Shown: piece after piece, positions 1 to 12,408 of the stretch
How the letters are laid out: every line of letters starts with the position of its first letter
How positions within the stretch are numbered: the stretch's first letter is position 1
NCBI GenBank assembly: GCA_020226215.1
Contig: CM035227.1
Location: 23,129,866 to 23,193,865 of the forward strand
DNA length: 64,000 nucleotides
Direction: 5' to 3'
Source: Sindora glabra
Lineage: Eukaryota > Streptophyta > Magnoliopsida > Fabales > Fabaceae
Notes under the pieces: model-generated
Databases searched by the model: none
Told to the model about the DNA's origin: nothing
Seen by the model: the letters and a program-made list of their open reading frames with translations, nothing else
Made by a program: the position numbers and the translations under genes

Positions 1-284
1 AAATAGTCAAAATAAGAAAAATAGGAGACATAATGTAAGTAATGTCATATTTTCTTATTGAATCATTTGATTAACTTAACATTATTGCCTGGTGCCTTAA
101 CTCATTTCTATAACATATTACCATTTGTAGGACTATTGTCTGGACATCTCCTTAGTAGGACATGTTCATAACATTAGAGGAGTTGCTGGATATGCTCGTA
201 GACAAGGTAATAACAAACAATGTATATATGCTTTTTTGAAATTTTACAACATTACTATTTTATCTTGTTCCTTTTATAGTACTA

Positions 285-2026
285 TTACTATTTCAATTTA
301 AAATAGCAACATGGTAGCACTTAGTTTATTCAAGCTTAAAAACATGATTTTATTATTTGGAGTCCAAACAATAACATACAACTACTCGTGCTGTGAAAAA
401 TAGGGAATAATAATGTTACTATTTGGAGTTTGACTTCTTCTTAATCAATTTATTTAATAAGAACTAATCTTTCAATTTCAAATTATAGATAGCCATGCGT
501 CCACATTTAACTTGACTATCACATCAAGCAAAAACAAAATATTTATATTTGATAACTCATGCTAGGAAAGATTTTAAATCCATTCCCTCAATGTAAAATA
601 TAAAAAATATTTTAGTATTGACTTGTGTTAAAACTATATTGACAATCTTATGTTATGAGCCTGATTCAACTATACCAGGATACGAGGTAGTACAAATTCA
701 ATGCAAAGGTGGAGGAAGTAATGATTACAGAAATTGTTCTATTCCTAAAAACTCAATGGACGTTAATGACTATAGCAACCCTAATCACTATACATTGCTT
801 ATGCTTAATAATATAGAGTACAAGTGAATTCATTACAACTTATGAGGCTTAGAAGAGAGAGGGCTGCAGATCCACACTTTCATGATACTAAAATAGTAGT
901 GAGTGATATTTATACTATGATCAAATACTAAGTATTGTTATTATTTGTTCTATAAAATAGTAACATGTTATTTTCTTAAAGTTTCATTGTAACCATAATT
1001 AATTTGTCTATCTATCTTGTTTTCTTATTGATGTTACTATTTCTACACTAAACAGTAACATCTCAATCTAAAAAAAATAATGTTATCTTTGGTATGCAGA
1101 TAATAACACATTTTTTCCTGTGAGAAAACATATCAAGTGTGATACTACTTGGTTGATGTTACTATTTTGTGTAAAAATAGTAATATATTATTTTGTTACA
1201 GTTTCATTGTTAATCATACTTCATTTATCTATATAGGCTTTAATTTTTTAATTGATGTTACTATTTTCATACTAAACAATAACATGTCAGAATAAGAAAA
1301 TAATATGTTACTATTAGTTATGAAAACAATAATATGTCATTTTTAATTGATTTTCTTCTTAATGATGCTTAATTTCTGAATTCATTTTCAATTTTCATTT
1401 GATGTTACTGTTTGCAGAACAAACAGTAATATATATTTTTTTCACTTGATACCTTACCTAACTTATTTATTTAACAACAAAAGAACTATTACAAGAAAAA
1501 GAAGAATGAAATGGATGTGGGAGTAGAACCAGCAACTATAGAGCCTACTTTTGAATTCATATCATGTGAAAGGTCGCCACAATAAAAAGTCAGATCGTAA
1601 GTAATAACTTTTTTACTAATCGATAAGTACCATGATTAAGAGGTATCAAATTAACTCATTCCACAAATTTACAATTTTAGGCAAGACTAATCAAACGGAC
1701 TAACAACACCTTCCATGTTACTAATTTCATGTTGTTGTTTCACCTTTTAATAGTAGTATTAATCCAACAACTAAATGAATACATCTAATTTTCAATCTAA
1801 CTAATAAAAACTAAAAATAAATAGCTAACACAACTCCATGTTATTATTTGGTCTTTAAATAGTAACTTTGATAAAAATCAGAATAAAACATCCTATTAAA
1901 GGCACATTCCAAATGAAAATGCTAACAAAAGAAAAGGAAAAACATAGGACTTTTCATGTTATTGTTTCGAGATCGGACAGTAATGAGTGATGCGATGTTA
2001 TTGTTTAGCTTCTAAAATAGTAACAC
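285..2026. repeat. Cluster of ~30-nt imperfect palindromes
   Basis: At least twelve copies of a short inverted repeat, consensus GATGTTACTATTT - 6 to 9 nt - AAATAGTAACATC, lie scattered through about 1.75 kb. Clear copies start near 285, 350, 934, 1030, 1154, 1253, 1303, 1400, 1837, 1955 and 1994; weaker ones are near 1072 and 1729, and half-sites near 251, 410 and 2847. The loops differ in sequence while the arms are conserved, so each copy could fold into a small hairpin. Spacing is irregular, so this is not a simple tandem array. The copies fall between the decayed protease and transposase pieces, in positions that look intronic or intergenic. Function unknown. Confidence 0.8.
618..1598 (+). 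pseudogene. Ulp1/C48-like cysteine protease fragment (MULE-associated type)
   Basis: Two decayed coding pieces on the + strand. At 618-827 a 69-residue frame contains the pattern NPNHYTLLMLN, which resembles the catalytic-His strand of plant Ulp1-like (C48) proteases. After a TGA and one apparent single-base deletion, the frame resumes near 847 as MRLRRERAADPHFHDTKIV, matching the YNSMR...DPH stretch that follows in that family. Near 1510-1590 a second piece reads EPTFEFISC..SPQ, resembling the segment just before the catalytic Cys, and ends at a possible donor (GTAAGT, about 1598). C48-like domains are known passengers of some plant MULEs. The catalytic Cys is not visible and stops interrupt the frame, so this is a relic. 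The family call rests on motif reading only. Confidence 0.5.
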
Positions 2027-2048
2027 TAACCAAAAGGCTCAAACAGAA

Positions 2049-3078
2049 TTATTCTTGATTGAAAAATATCTCACCTTGATTACCATGCTTGTTGTTAGCT
2101 AATAGGATAAACCCCTTAAACGTGAACTTCAAAAAAGTCTTATTAATAAATAAAAAAGGTTTGCAAAACATGAACCCTTCAATGCAAGCATGAAATACAA
2201 CAAATATCCTTTTGAATCTCCCGTAACTGTCATCTACATCGACCACAATACAGTTACGGGAATTCACTTCCTTCATAACTGATACATACTAACTAATTTG
2301 TTTGAAGGAGTCATCAAAATCATCAAATACTATGCTCCTTGCTTTTTCCATTGCACGCCATGCCTTGCAATAAGGAATTACCAATCTATAATTGTTTTGA
2401 AAATGATTTATAGCTTCATTAGTTGTTAATGATAGGGATCCCCTAAGTAAAGCCACAACTAATTCAAAAATCAATTTAGAACCCATCCTTTTTGAAGTTG
2501 AATTGTTTAACATAAGATCACAAGTGTGATAATTTACTAACTTCTTAATATGGAAAAAAATCATTCATCTTAAATAATGAAACTGTAATAGCCCACTCAC
2601 AACCTTCCTCATGCTTCTTTGAATATATAACTACCACCTTCATTTTTGTATTCCTAACATAATCAAACAAAAAATATCTCTTAATTGAATATTTGCACAA
2701 TGCATTCCTAAACTTAACAACACCACTAAGGAACTTTTGACTAACGTGGCTAACTGCACCTAACCATGAATTAGACAGTAAAACCCTTTTACTGTTTGAA
2801 AAACATAAACTTGGAACTAAAGCAACATCACACTCCTTAACATTAGAAATAGTAACATGTCTCTCTAAAACAGAAACACCATCACAAAGTAAATATGATG
2901 CAGAACTTGAACTAATATTAATACTAATATTCAAATATTTCAAGTTCAGAACTCTAACCAAGTCAATCATATTTTTCAATTCTGACCTATTCCTCAACAA
3001 ACAAACAGGATGGCCAAGGAAAGAATATGACAAGAAAAAATTACTAGTAAACAGATCTTTAAAATTCGCACTCATCAT
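2049..3078 (-). pseudogene. MuDR/MULE transposase, N-terminal part, degraded
   Basis: Read right to left, the first piece (3078-2545, 177 codons) ends with FRNALCKYSIKRYF followed by VIYSKKHEEGCEWAI, the plant MuDR transposase N-terminal domain. After a frameshift the second piece (2564-2289) carries YHTCDL and NHFQNNYRLVIPYCKAWRA, matching the HTH-like segment before the catalytic core. After one in-frame stop the third piece (2276-2049) reads SYGRFKRIFVVFHACIEGF then FINKTFLK. The usual LDGTHLK motif here has N in place of the first catalytic Asp. A possible splice donor follows at about 2075. The rest of the DDE domain is not seen. At least one frameshift and one stop make this non-functional. 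Confidence 0.75.
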
Positions 3079-4255
3079 CTAAACTAAATCGTTATATTCT
3101 ATACCAATGTCAATCTTTAATACCATAGTTTCAACTTTATGCTTACATATGAGCAACAGGTACTATTCCATTGATAAAAAAATCACAAATACTTGATAAC
3201 AATGTGATTGAAAAAATAGAAGCGATCAACACAAGTAATTACGATCAGAAAACGTAAGAGATCAATCAAAGATACACGCCAATCAACAGTCAAGATTTAA
3301 AATAGACATAAAAAGGTTTAAAATCAGACACAAAAACAGAATATCTCCCATGAAAGGGGCGAGAATGGCGCCTAATTAAAAAAAAGTATTTTAAAAATAT
3401 AAAAATGATAATTTATAAAACCGGTACCTCTTTAAAAGGAAGTTTATAAATTGGTACTAAAATACAATTTACTGAATTCTATATTATTTGAAGTTGAGCC
3501 TGTTGAATCGAGTCAACTAGGTGTATACACCTTTACTACCTATGAATGAAAGTTGTAAAGTTAGCCCAATAAATAAATAAATAAAACATAAAGTGCCAAA
3601 CTTAAATTTATTTTTAAGTTAAATTTTTATATAATATTAAAGTATATTAATATAAGTAATTGGGCTTTACTTTTTAAATAAAAAATCCATGCTATCACAT
3701 ATATAAAAATTTATTTAAGATAAATAATTTTAAAAATATTTAAATATTAAATTAATAAATATGTTAATATAATATTTTTTATTTTATAATATTAACTCAT
3801 GTGAACTGTATCCTTCATTTATTGCATTGCCTTTTAAAAATAATATAATTTGTTCAAAGAGTAAGTTGTAATGCCAAACACTTTTAAGCATGATTTTGAA
3901 ACCCAATCCAATCGAACCCGTTTTCAGATTTAAAGCATACTCAAGATAAAAACTTTAATTGTTAGAGGAATCGAACTCAACATTTTCGGGTTTAAAGCAT
4001 ACTCAACGTAAAAGATTTGATTATCAGAAGAATTGAATTCAGGGCATGAAAGCTTGTATCGAAGCCTACAACAACTGAGCCAATAACAATTCTTATATAA
4101 CAGACATTTTATATAATATAAATATTGTACATATTATATCATTATTTGTATATTTATAACTATTTTATTATTGTAGTATTATTCATACATATAACACAAA
4201 TAAAGAATTATTATTTTTATAAGTAACGAATTAGATATTATGCTTAATGTTCCCA
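3079..4255. other. AT-rich spacer, no gene seen
   Basis: No recognisable coding sequence or terminal repeat. A short direct repeat (TCGAACTC / TTTAAAGCATACTCAA-like) occurs around 3915-4030. The stretch may contain the right end of the MULE described to its left, but no TIR pair was found. Confidence 0.5.
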
Positions 4256-6324
4256 AAGGGAGATTTTCTTGAGTACAATTGTGTACTCATAGGTACTCAC
4301 CCTAAAATTGTAACCATATGTTTTACACATGGTCACATAGATTTTGAGTATCAGTCATGATATAAAGGTTAAAAAACGGTACATTGTTGCCCTTGACCCT
4401 TAGAAAAAAAAACTTAAGATTAAAAATTTATTTTTATTTTTTTAAAATTATTTTTCATTAATTTTATTTCTAATTGAAAGTTTATATTAATTTTATTTTG
4501 AATATCAGTCATCGTATAAAGGTTAAAAAACGGTATGTTGTTGCCCTTGACCCTTAGGAAAAAAAACTTAAGATTAATAATTTATTTTGATTTTTATAAA
4601 ATTAATTTTATTTCTAATTAAAAGTTTATATTAATTTTAATTTTATAAAATTAAAATTTTTAAATTTTAATCTTTTGTATATAAGATAAAATATTAAATT
4701 ATTATATAGAATGATTAAAATTTGAAAAATTTTAATCTTACAACAATTTAATTTAAATAAAATTTTAATAAAAAATTAATTTTATAGGAATAAAAAATAA
4801 GTTTTTAATCAAAAGTTAAAAATACACGTAATCCTTTAAAAATAGTTCAATTTAAAATCAATTTTAGACATAAAACTAAGTTTAAAAATTTAGGATCCAA
4901 TTCTTTATTTTTTAAAAAATTAGTTTACTATTTTTTATTTTTAAAATTAGAAGAATCTATTTGGAACATGTTTTCAAAGTTTTTTTAAAAATTATAATTT
5001 TAAATATATGACTTAAAAATAGAAATTAAAAATAATTTTAAATTTTTTTGAAATTTTTTTAAAAATATAAAAATGAAAATATATAGACGTACCTTAGTTT
5101 TGGTGCAATTATATGCACTAAAAAAATAGTAAAAACTTCCTCAATTGTTATAAATTTGGAAGGAAAGATAAGAAAGGAGGATTTTTAAATACTCGTATAT
5201 ACTCACACTTTGGATATCATAGGAAACGTTTGCAGGTGGTCAAAAGGGATTTTTATTATCACATCTAGAGGCAAAAAAAAAAAAAAAAAGAGACTAAAAT
5301 TTTGTCCTTGATCCTTAAGAAAAAAAGGTTAAAATACACATGACCACTTTATATTATATTTCATAAAAAATTCTCTAATGCTTTAAAAAGTTTAATTAAA
5401 CATTTAAATACATGTATATATTGTATAAAAATATCCTTTATTATCTTTCCTTCCAAATTTACAATAACTAAGGGTATGTTTAGATATATTTTTATTTTTA
5501 TATTTTTAAAAATTATTTTAAAAATTATTTTTATAAACTATTTTTATTTAAAAACTTGTTTTCAAATTAAAGAAAAAATATTAGAAGATGGTAGGTGTTG
5601 TAAATGAAAAATATTTTATTTAATTATAAAAATGACATCCAAAATAAGAAAATAAGTTAAAAAAATTTAAATGTTATTTTTATTTTTCTAATTTTAAGTT
5701 ATACATTTAAAATTATAATTTTTAAAAATAAATTTTGAAAACATGTTTCAAATAGATTCTTCTCATTTTAAAAATAAAAAATAGAAAACTAACTTTTTAA
5801 AAAAAATAAAGAAATGGATCCTAAATTTCTAAACTCAATTTTATGTCTAAAATTGATTTTAAATTAAACTATTTTTAAAGGATTACGTGTATTTTTTAAC
5901 TTTTGACTAAAAACCAATTTTTGATTCCTATAAAATTAAATTTTTATTAATTTTATTTTTTAAGATTAAAAATTTTCAAATTTTAGTCATTTTGTATAAT
6001 AATTTAGTATTTTCTCTAAGATAAAGAAAGATTAATACTTAAAATTTTTTAATTTTATAAAAATAAATTTAATACAAATAGAAATAAAATTAATAAAAAA
6101 TTAAGTTTACAAAAATCAAAATAAATTTTTAATCTTAATTTTTTTCCTAAGGGTCAAGGGCAACAATACACCCTTTGTTTTTTTTATTCAAACAATGTAC
6201 GCTTTTTTTAACCTTTATATGATGACTGACATCCAAAATCTATGTGGCCACGTGTAAACATATGGTTACGATTCCAATAAATATAGCTATGAGCATACAA
6301 AAGAAGTGCACTTAAGAAACGCCC
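4256..6324. mobile_element. Foldback-type element with ~0.9-kb inverted arms
   Basis: The left arm (4256 to about 5180) is repeated as its reverse complement in the right arm (about 5420-6324), leaving a centre of about 240 bp that contains a 17-A run (5273-5289). Matching landmarks: AACCATATG at 4311 with its complement at 6259; GTTGCCCTTGACCCTTAG at 4386 with its complement at 6138; TTTAGACATAAAACT at 4861 with its complement at 5841; and TTGGAAGGAAAGATAA at 5156 with its complement near 5440. The outer ends share TTTCTT.AGT..A and CTCATAG.TA. No long ORF is present, so it is non-autonomous. The size and long arms suggest a foldback or MULE-like hairpin element. No clean target-site duplication was found. 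Confidence 0.7.
4342..4637. repeat. ~154-bp tandem duplication inside left foldback arm
   Basis: A unit beginning TTTTGAGTATCAGTCAT at 4342 recurs at 4496 (TTTTGAATATCAGTCAT) and continues through GGTTAAAAAACGGTA, GTTGCCCTTGACCC and the following A/T-rich run. The right arm shows only one clear copy, so the duplication probably arose after the inverted repeat formed. Confidence 0.7.
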
Positions 6325-6996
6325 AAAAAAATAAAAAATTGCCTTGTAGATGTCTTGCTAGTCATGCATCATCCTACTTCGGTCGTCATAGAATATGACA
6401 TAATTTAGAATTAATTATATTATAAGTTTATTTCTCTAATCATCAATCATTAATTAATTCTGCTCCTATTAAAAAAATCATTAATTAATTCTGCCAGTCT
6501 CAATCAAAAGTCATTGATAGCCACCTTGTGTCTATCCACTTTACTTGTATATTCCAGTGAAGTGTATACATGTCTTTGTATGTGAGAGATCACTTTCATG
6601 TCTCTATCTCTCTCTCTCTCTAACAGAAATCTTATAATTTTAGTGGTAATTTCTCAAAGGAATAGAACAGTTAAATCGGTTTTATTTTTTCATACAAAAA
6701 CCAATCACAGAGAAAATACCTGTCATTTACATCACTTGCTAAACGAAGGCCCAACAATCTGCATATTCAAAAAATAAAAAAATAAAAAAAACAGTAAACA
6801 GCATAAAACAAAGATAAACTAAAAGATTACTAGATACCAAAAATTGCTCGTGCTTATAGATGAATTTTTGTATAAAATCTTTTCACTTTTCAGATAAGCC
6901 AACTTCAAATTCTTATAACAAATTTTCAAAGCCCTCCAACATCTCGTGTATAGACAGGCTCTTGGGTTAATAAGGCGTTCTTTGCATTTAAAGAGA
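6325..6996. other. AT-rich spacer with short (CT)n tract
   Basis: No coding sequence recognised. A pyrimidine tract of TCTCTATCTC plus CT units lies at 6601-6621. Two copies of an ATCATTAATTAATTCTG motif occur at about 6446 and 6477. Confidence 0.5.
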
Positions 6997-7118
6997 GAAA
7001 TTTTAGTATATCAGTTATATTAATTTACTATTAATTTAAATTATTAAATTTTATTCATTCATATAATAAATAAAATTTAATAATTTAAATTAATGATACA
7101 ATTGCATTGAAATTTAAA
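6997..7118. mobile_element. Palindromic hairpin MITE, copy 1
   Basis: An almost self-complementary stretch of about 120 bp centred near 7065. The inner arm TTAAATTATTAAATTTTATT is followed, after about 15 nt, by its complement; the outer part (TTTTAGTATATCAG / CTGATAC-like) matches more loosely. The same inner arm occurs in the hairpin at 63158-63283, so both belong to one small non-autonomous family. No coding capacity. Confidence 0.65.
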
Positions 7119-9042
7119 AGTTTAATCTGTTCATTCTAACTTTGAGTTTTTTTTTTCCCCCCTAAATTCCTGTATTCGTCATATGTGTGCGAGTCATGAG
7201 AGATACTACACTACGCTTCCGAGCATCAACTTCAATGGATGCATACATCGCAATTGTTAGAGCGTAAGATGATAGCCTAAATAGATAATAATTACATAAT
7301 AGGATCAAATTTGAATACTGCTCACAAGAGATCCCTTAGGATATTAGAAATAAAATGGATAGCATTTTATATTGAAGGGTTGTTTTATATTAAGATCTCA
7401 AACAATTAGAGATAAGGGGTTGTTTGTTTACTATTCATAAAAATAGTTTTATTTTCTTTTAAAAAACTTCCAACTTGTTAACCATTTTTAAAAAATTATA
7501 ATTTTAAATATATAACTTAAAAATAAAAAAAATAATTTTTAGTTATTATTTATTTATTTTTTACTTTTTATATTAATTTTATAATTAAATAAATTTTTTT
7601 ATTTATAATATCGATCATCTTTTATTCTTTATTATTATTATCAAACTTTAAAATAATTTTTTTTTTAAAATTGAGAATAATTATCAAGAATCGAACTCTA
7701 AAACATTTTGTAACAATAAGTTTACGTAACACTTATATAATAAGATATTAATTTGGTAGAAAATACCTTGATTTTAGGAGAGACTTCAATAAGTAGGGAT
7801 TTAATTTTTGGAGAGACACTTACTGAGAGAGGAGAAATTTATTAATACCTTAATCTCCGAATTAATTGCACAACTCAGAAAATTTTATTTACAAGGGCAA
7901 TATGTGTGTGTGTATATATGAATTAAATATTTAAATATAATTATTAATATATTTTAAAAGAATTGAGAATGTACTTACAATAATAATTATTTCTTACGTG
8001 TTTTCATATTATGAAAACATTATATAATTTTGTCGTTCTCGATAATATAACAAATATTTCTTCGCTTTCTATATACGTAAGTGACAAAGTAATCAACTGA
8101 AAATTCATCCCCATGTTTGCCTTTATGACTTTATGGTATTCATAGTAGAGGAAGATCTTTCAACGGTTGCAATACTAAAGTTTTGAAATTAGGGGATAAA
8201 TCAATAGAAAATAAAAGAGGGGAAAAGGAAAAAGATAAAAAGAAAGATAAAAAAAAATAAGGAGAAAAAATGACCAGATTGATTAATAGAAGAAATAAGA
8301 ATATGAAGAAAAGAAAGAGATAAAATGGAAATAGTTTTATATGTGATGGCAGATTTTAGAAAATCAAGAAAAAAGAGAGTAAAAAAAATAATGTAGGAGA
8401 AATCAGAAGAAAAGAATAAAAAATAAATAAAAAGAGGAGTAAACACTAGGTTACTCAACAATAAAAAAGAATAAAAAAATTTAATTAAATTAAGTGCACA
8501 TAATTAAATGTCTTTAATTCAACTAAACACCAGTTCAACAAAAATAATAAAGACGTTAAAATAATTAATAGAGCAACAAAATTATCATTTATACAGTTAA
8601 AAGATAAATGAAAATTTTGATGGGACAACTTCCCTGTTAGCTATAACTCAAATCCCTCAACTTGATCATCATTTTAATTCATAAAAAAAATTGGAAATTA
8701 TATGCCCCCAATGCTAAGTAACTTTGAGGGTTTGTAATTGAAAATGGATTCGGTACATTTACTAAAAAATGTATCGAATAAATTTTAGAGATAGGTAAAT
8801 ATAATTTTTTTAATTTGAAAATGAGTTTCAACTAAAAATATATAATAAATCCTCAGATAAAAATTATATATTTATTTTTTTTAAAAATGATAAAAAATAA
8901 TAGAAGAAAAGTAAAAAAAAAATCAAATATTTTGTAATTGAATCTAAAGTTCAAAATTTTGCTTTTTCTAAATTTTGAATTCGGTGACTAATAAGCCCAT
9001 TCGATGACTCACACCCTATATACGTTTCAATAAATTTGATTT

Positions 9043-9078
<36 letters not shown>

Positions 9079-9454
9079 TATCGGTTTTCTTCCGTTGTTT
9101 GTAAATATTATAATAAAGTGGTGAGTTACTATCAGCCAATGTATTAAAAATTTGTCGATGGGCTCTTCTATTCTAAGCCTATTCTTTGATACCAGGGATC
9201 GGCAAATTGGTATAGCCTCTCGGGTAAAATCATGAGGCCTTCGGTGTAATTAATGTATGGGGTAAGTCTCAATAAAAAAGGGCCATGGGATGGTTCACTT
9301 TAGAATATATATATTTTTTACTATACGATGTTCGACGTGTCATTACATCATATACATAAACTGTCCTTGGAGACGGGAAAATGTTCGATGATATGGTCAC
9401 TAATAATCATGGATGATAACTGCAGATTTTATCGAATCATGGATTAATTGGATT
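7119..9454. other. AT-rich spacer with purine-rich tract
   Basis: No gene recognised. From about 8211 to 8450 the + strand is almost entirely A and G. The antisense frame there is a run of Phe, Leu, Ser and Ile codons caused by composition, not a gene. Around 7420-7560, GGGGTTGTTTGTTTAC followed by AATTATAATTTTAAATATAT resembles sequence inside the foldback arms at 4256-6324 and may be a fragment of a related element. Confidence 0.5.
9043..9079. repeat. (AC)n(AT)n microsatellite
   Basis: A run of AC dinucleotides passes directly into AT dinucleotides: a simple sequence repeat with no other signal. Confidence 0.95.
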
Positions 9455-9741
9455 GCGTTTATTTTGATAGAGAATATTTTTTGTAAAATATAATTATAAA
9501 ATATTAAAATTAAAATATTTTATTTACTAATATTAAATATAAAAATTTAAAGAAAATAATTTTTATTTTAAAAAATTATTTTTATTATCATAATTTTTAT
9601 ACCATTGATAGCATATTATTTATTATTAATATAAATAATTTTTATACCATTAATAGCATATTACTTATTTATTGATATATATATATAAACAATATTTTCT
9701 TATAAAATATAAAATAAAGAGAACCTTAATAGTAATCCAAA
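9455..9741. mobile_element. MITE-like element, family 2 copy 1
   Basis: Begins GCGTTTATTTTGATAG and continues with ATTTTTTGTAAAATATAATT and AATTAAAATATTTTAT, closely similar to the element at 50688-50854. The right end reads ATAGTAATCCAAA, roughly complementary to a GTTTGG-type terminus. An internal near-repeat (TTTTTATACCATTGATAGCATATTA, at 9594 and 9640) accounts for part of its greater length. Non-coding. Confidence 0.5.
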
Positions 9742-12408
9742 TATCTATAGCTATTATGGTGCATTTGAAAATGCTTTTTCGATGTTTTGTTGAATAAATT
9801 TTAATTTTAATTTAATTTTTATTCGTTTTATTTGTTTAGATTAAGGGTGTGTTTAAAAATATTATCTCAATGTATAATTGAATAGATTTAGAGTTAAAAT
9901 TATATTTTTTTTTCATTTGTTCGCACTAGATATGAAATTAGCCAAATATTCACTTAAAGTATGTTCAAAAACACCACTTTAAACTAATTAAATAGATTTG
10001 GGATTAAAATTTGATTTTATTTATTTAATTTGTTATAACTAAATATTATTAATAGGTCTAGTCAATGGTTTGATTTGAGTGGTTTACTAAAAAAAAGCAA
10101 TATTAAATCAATATAATCAATTCCTTTAAATATGGGATCGGTTAGGCTACATTAATTGCTCCACCAAACCAATCCAAACCAATATATTATCAATTTGGTT
10201 AGTTTGATTTTGATCGATTTATACGAAGCATTAAATCATACCTTTTTATACATTGTAAAAGTTGTACAATGAGAAAAAAAATTATCAAAAGGACTAATGG
10301 TAGGGATTGTCTGCACTCATGTGTTAATGAAGAAAAAGTAATATGAAAATTATATAAGTTACCTATGATGACTTTGTATTTGGCGTTAAGGTGAAAAGAC
10401 AAAAAGGAAAAATGGTACCTTGAGTGAGTGAACGAGCATCCAAGTGACTAGAATTAAGATTGCTATTATGTGATTGAAAACATTAAGCCATTAGGGTAGC
10501 ATAAAGCTAACAAGACAGAAAAAATATGAATGGATCAAACTATGAGTAATTATTTATGTTAGGCTTAGGCTATAAGAGTTTATATATAGTTAAAATATTA
10601 AAAATTAGGGTTTGGTTCAGTTTAAAAATAAATGAATTTTTTAAAAGGAATCAAACTAAATTCTAAATTAAACTATATTTCAAACTAATTAAAATTGATA
10701 GTTGGCGGTTTTGATCATTTTTAAAGAGGTTTGGAATAATTTGATTTGTGTTGAACAATTTTAATTTCTTGGCAAAAAAATGATTTTAATTGACTTTGAT
10801 CAATTCAAATTATTAAGCAAGATTCTATTGAAAATATGCAACAGCAATTATCTAACTCCATATATTTGGCAATTACTTTTATTTTAATGAGGCTTTGTTG
10901 GATAAATTATATTCAACATTACCTTTATTTTTTTAATAATCAAATACATAATTTGATCATATCATTCAAAGATTTGGTGTGCAAATTTTTTTAAATCATA
11001 ATTAGGATATTTTTAAAATTATACACAATTTTAATATCTTGTAGTAAAAATTTTAAATTAAACAAATTTAATACATAACGTAAAATATTTAAAAATTCCC
11101 TCTCAAAATAGGGATGGTGTTAAAGACTTGCAAGATATAGAAACATTATTAGAGGATGGCATATGAAAGTCCACCATAGACACTAGGAAGAAATGATAAA
11201 GAAGTAGATAGAGAAGAAACTAATTAACAGATAAAGGTATGCTTGACATCTATAGTGTAGGAGGGTGAAAACCCTGTGTTTTACTTAGGCCTTGATAGTG
11301 AGTCTAATAAAACGAGATAAGTGATAATTGGATATTAAGTAGAATTTTGGTAGTCATTTACTTATCCATCCTAAGAGATATACTATTATAGAAAAGTTGA
11401 TTAATATCATATGTTTAGAAGATTTCATATTGAAATATGATCAACATTTTATCAAATGCCATAATAGATATTTTACGATGTTGGATACAAAATTGTTGTG
11501 AAAAAAGAAAAATAATGTCAGTTCTCATAACAAAAAAATTATTGTCATTTATTTTAAGATAAACTATTCTATAATCAATACAAAGTTAAAGACGTTAATT
11601 TTTAATAAATGACTTAAATGGAATGTTTGTCAATTTTTTTTTTACTTCCTCATTAGAATATTTAAAACCAGAATTGAATAAACTCAACATCTCGCTCGAA
11701 AATATGTATTTTAAGTTAAAAATTTTAAAAAGTCATAACTTCACACATAATTATCCGTTTAAGATAATTTTTGTTTCCATTTTATGTAACTTTTTAAAAT
11801 CTATCCATTTATACAAAATCTTTAAAAGTCTTATGCTTCTTGGAGTTGCCAAAAATGTTATTTTCATGGACATTTTTCACTTTTTCTCCCTCTTTTATCA
11901 TTGTTCGGTAGTTTTAATTTCAATTACAACACTTTTTTGAAAACATAATAAGCATTTAATATTTAGATACAACCTTAAATGTTATATAAGGGAAATATAA
12001 ACAAAAATTTCTTAAAAAATCTATGTAAAAATCATAGAAATGGAAAAGATAAAGATTTGAGATAAATAGTAAGAAATGACACCTCTTATGTATTGAAGCA
12101 ATGTGACATTTGCTTTGTGTTCGACGTTAGTTGAAGGAATATTAGTAACTCATTAATGTGTGGTAAACAACAAAAGAATATCTAAAGTTCTATAGAGGAA
12201 ACTAGATGGAGATGATGATTAGATTTGAGAAAAAAATAAGAAGGAGAGCGAGAGTGATAATGAGAAAAAAAAATAAGATGTGCTTTATTTATAATGTAAA
12301 AATATCACTGTGTCAAAGGTTCTTACCAAACTATAATTCTTTTTAGAATTAATGTCTTAGGTTTCTCTATTTTTCCAATAACGTTTAAATATCATACATT
12401 TTAACATT
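9742..12408. other. AT-rich spacer, no gene seen
   Basis: No supportable coding sequence. Around 10060-10210 and 10610-10800 there are several GGTTTGATT / AACCAATCC-type words in both orientations, as in eroded hairpin elements, but I could not pair two termini. A 105-codon open frame at 11623-11940 is AT-driven and resembles no family I recognise. Confidence 0.5.

Noticed and set aside
618..827. Stand-alone small secreted or Cys-containing protein gene
   Set aside because: The frame continues past its stop, after an apparent one-base deletion, as Ulp1-like sequence, so it is better read as a protease fragment.
285..2026. CRISPR-like array
   Set aside because: Repeats are palindromes with irregular spacing in plant DNA, without uniform spacers or cas genes.
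8201..8461. 86-codon - strand open frame (Phe/Leu/Ser-rich)
   Set aside because: It is the complement of a purine-rich tract; the codon make-up follows composition and there is no domain or homologous context.
11623..11940. 105-codon + strand open frame
   Set aside because: AT-driven, no recognisable motif, no splice or transcript context, and no related sequence elsewhere in the window.
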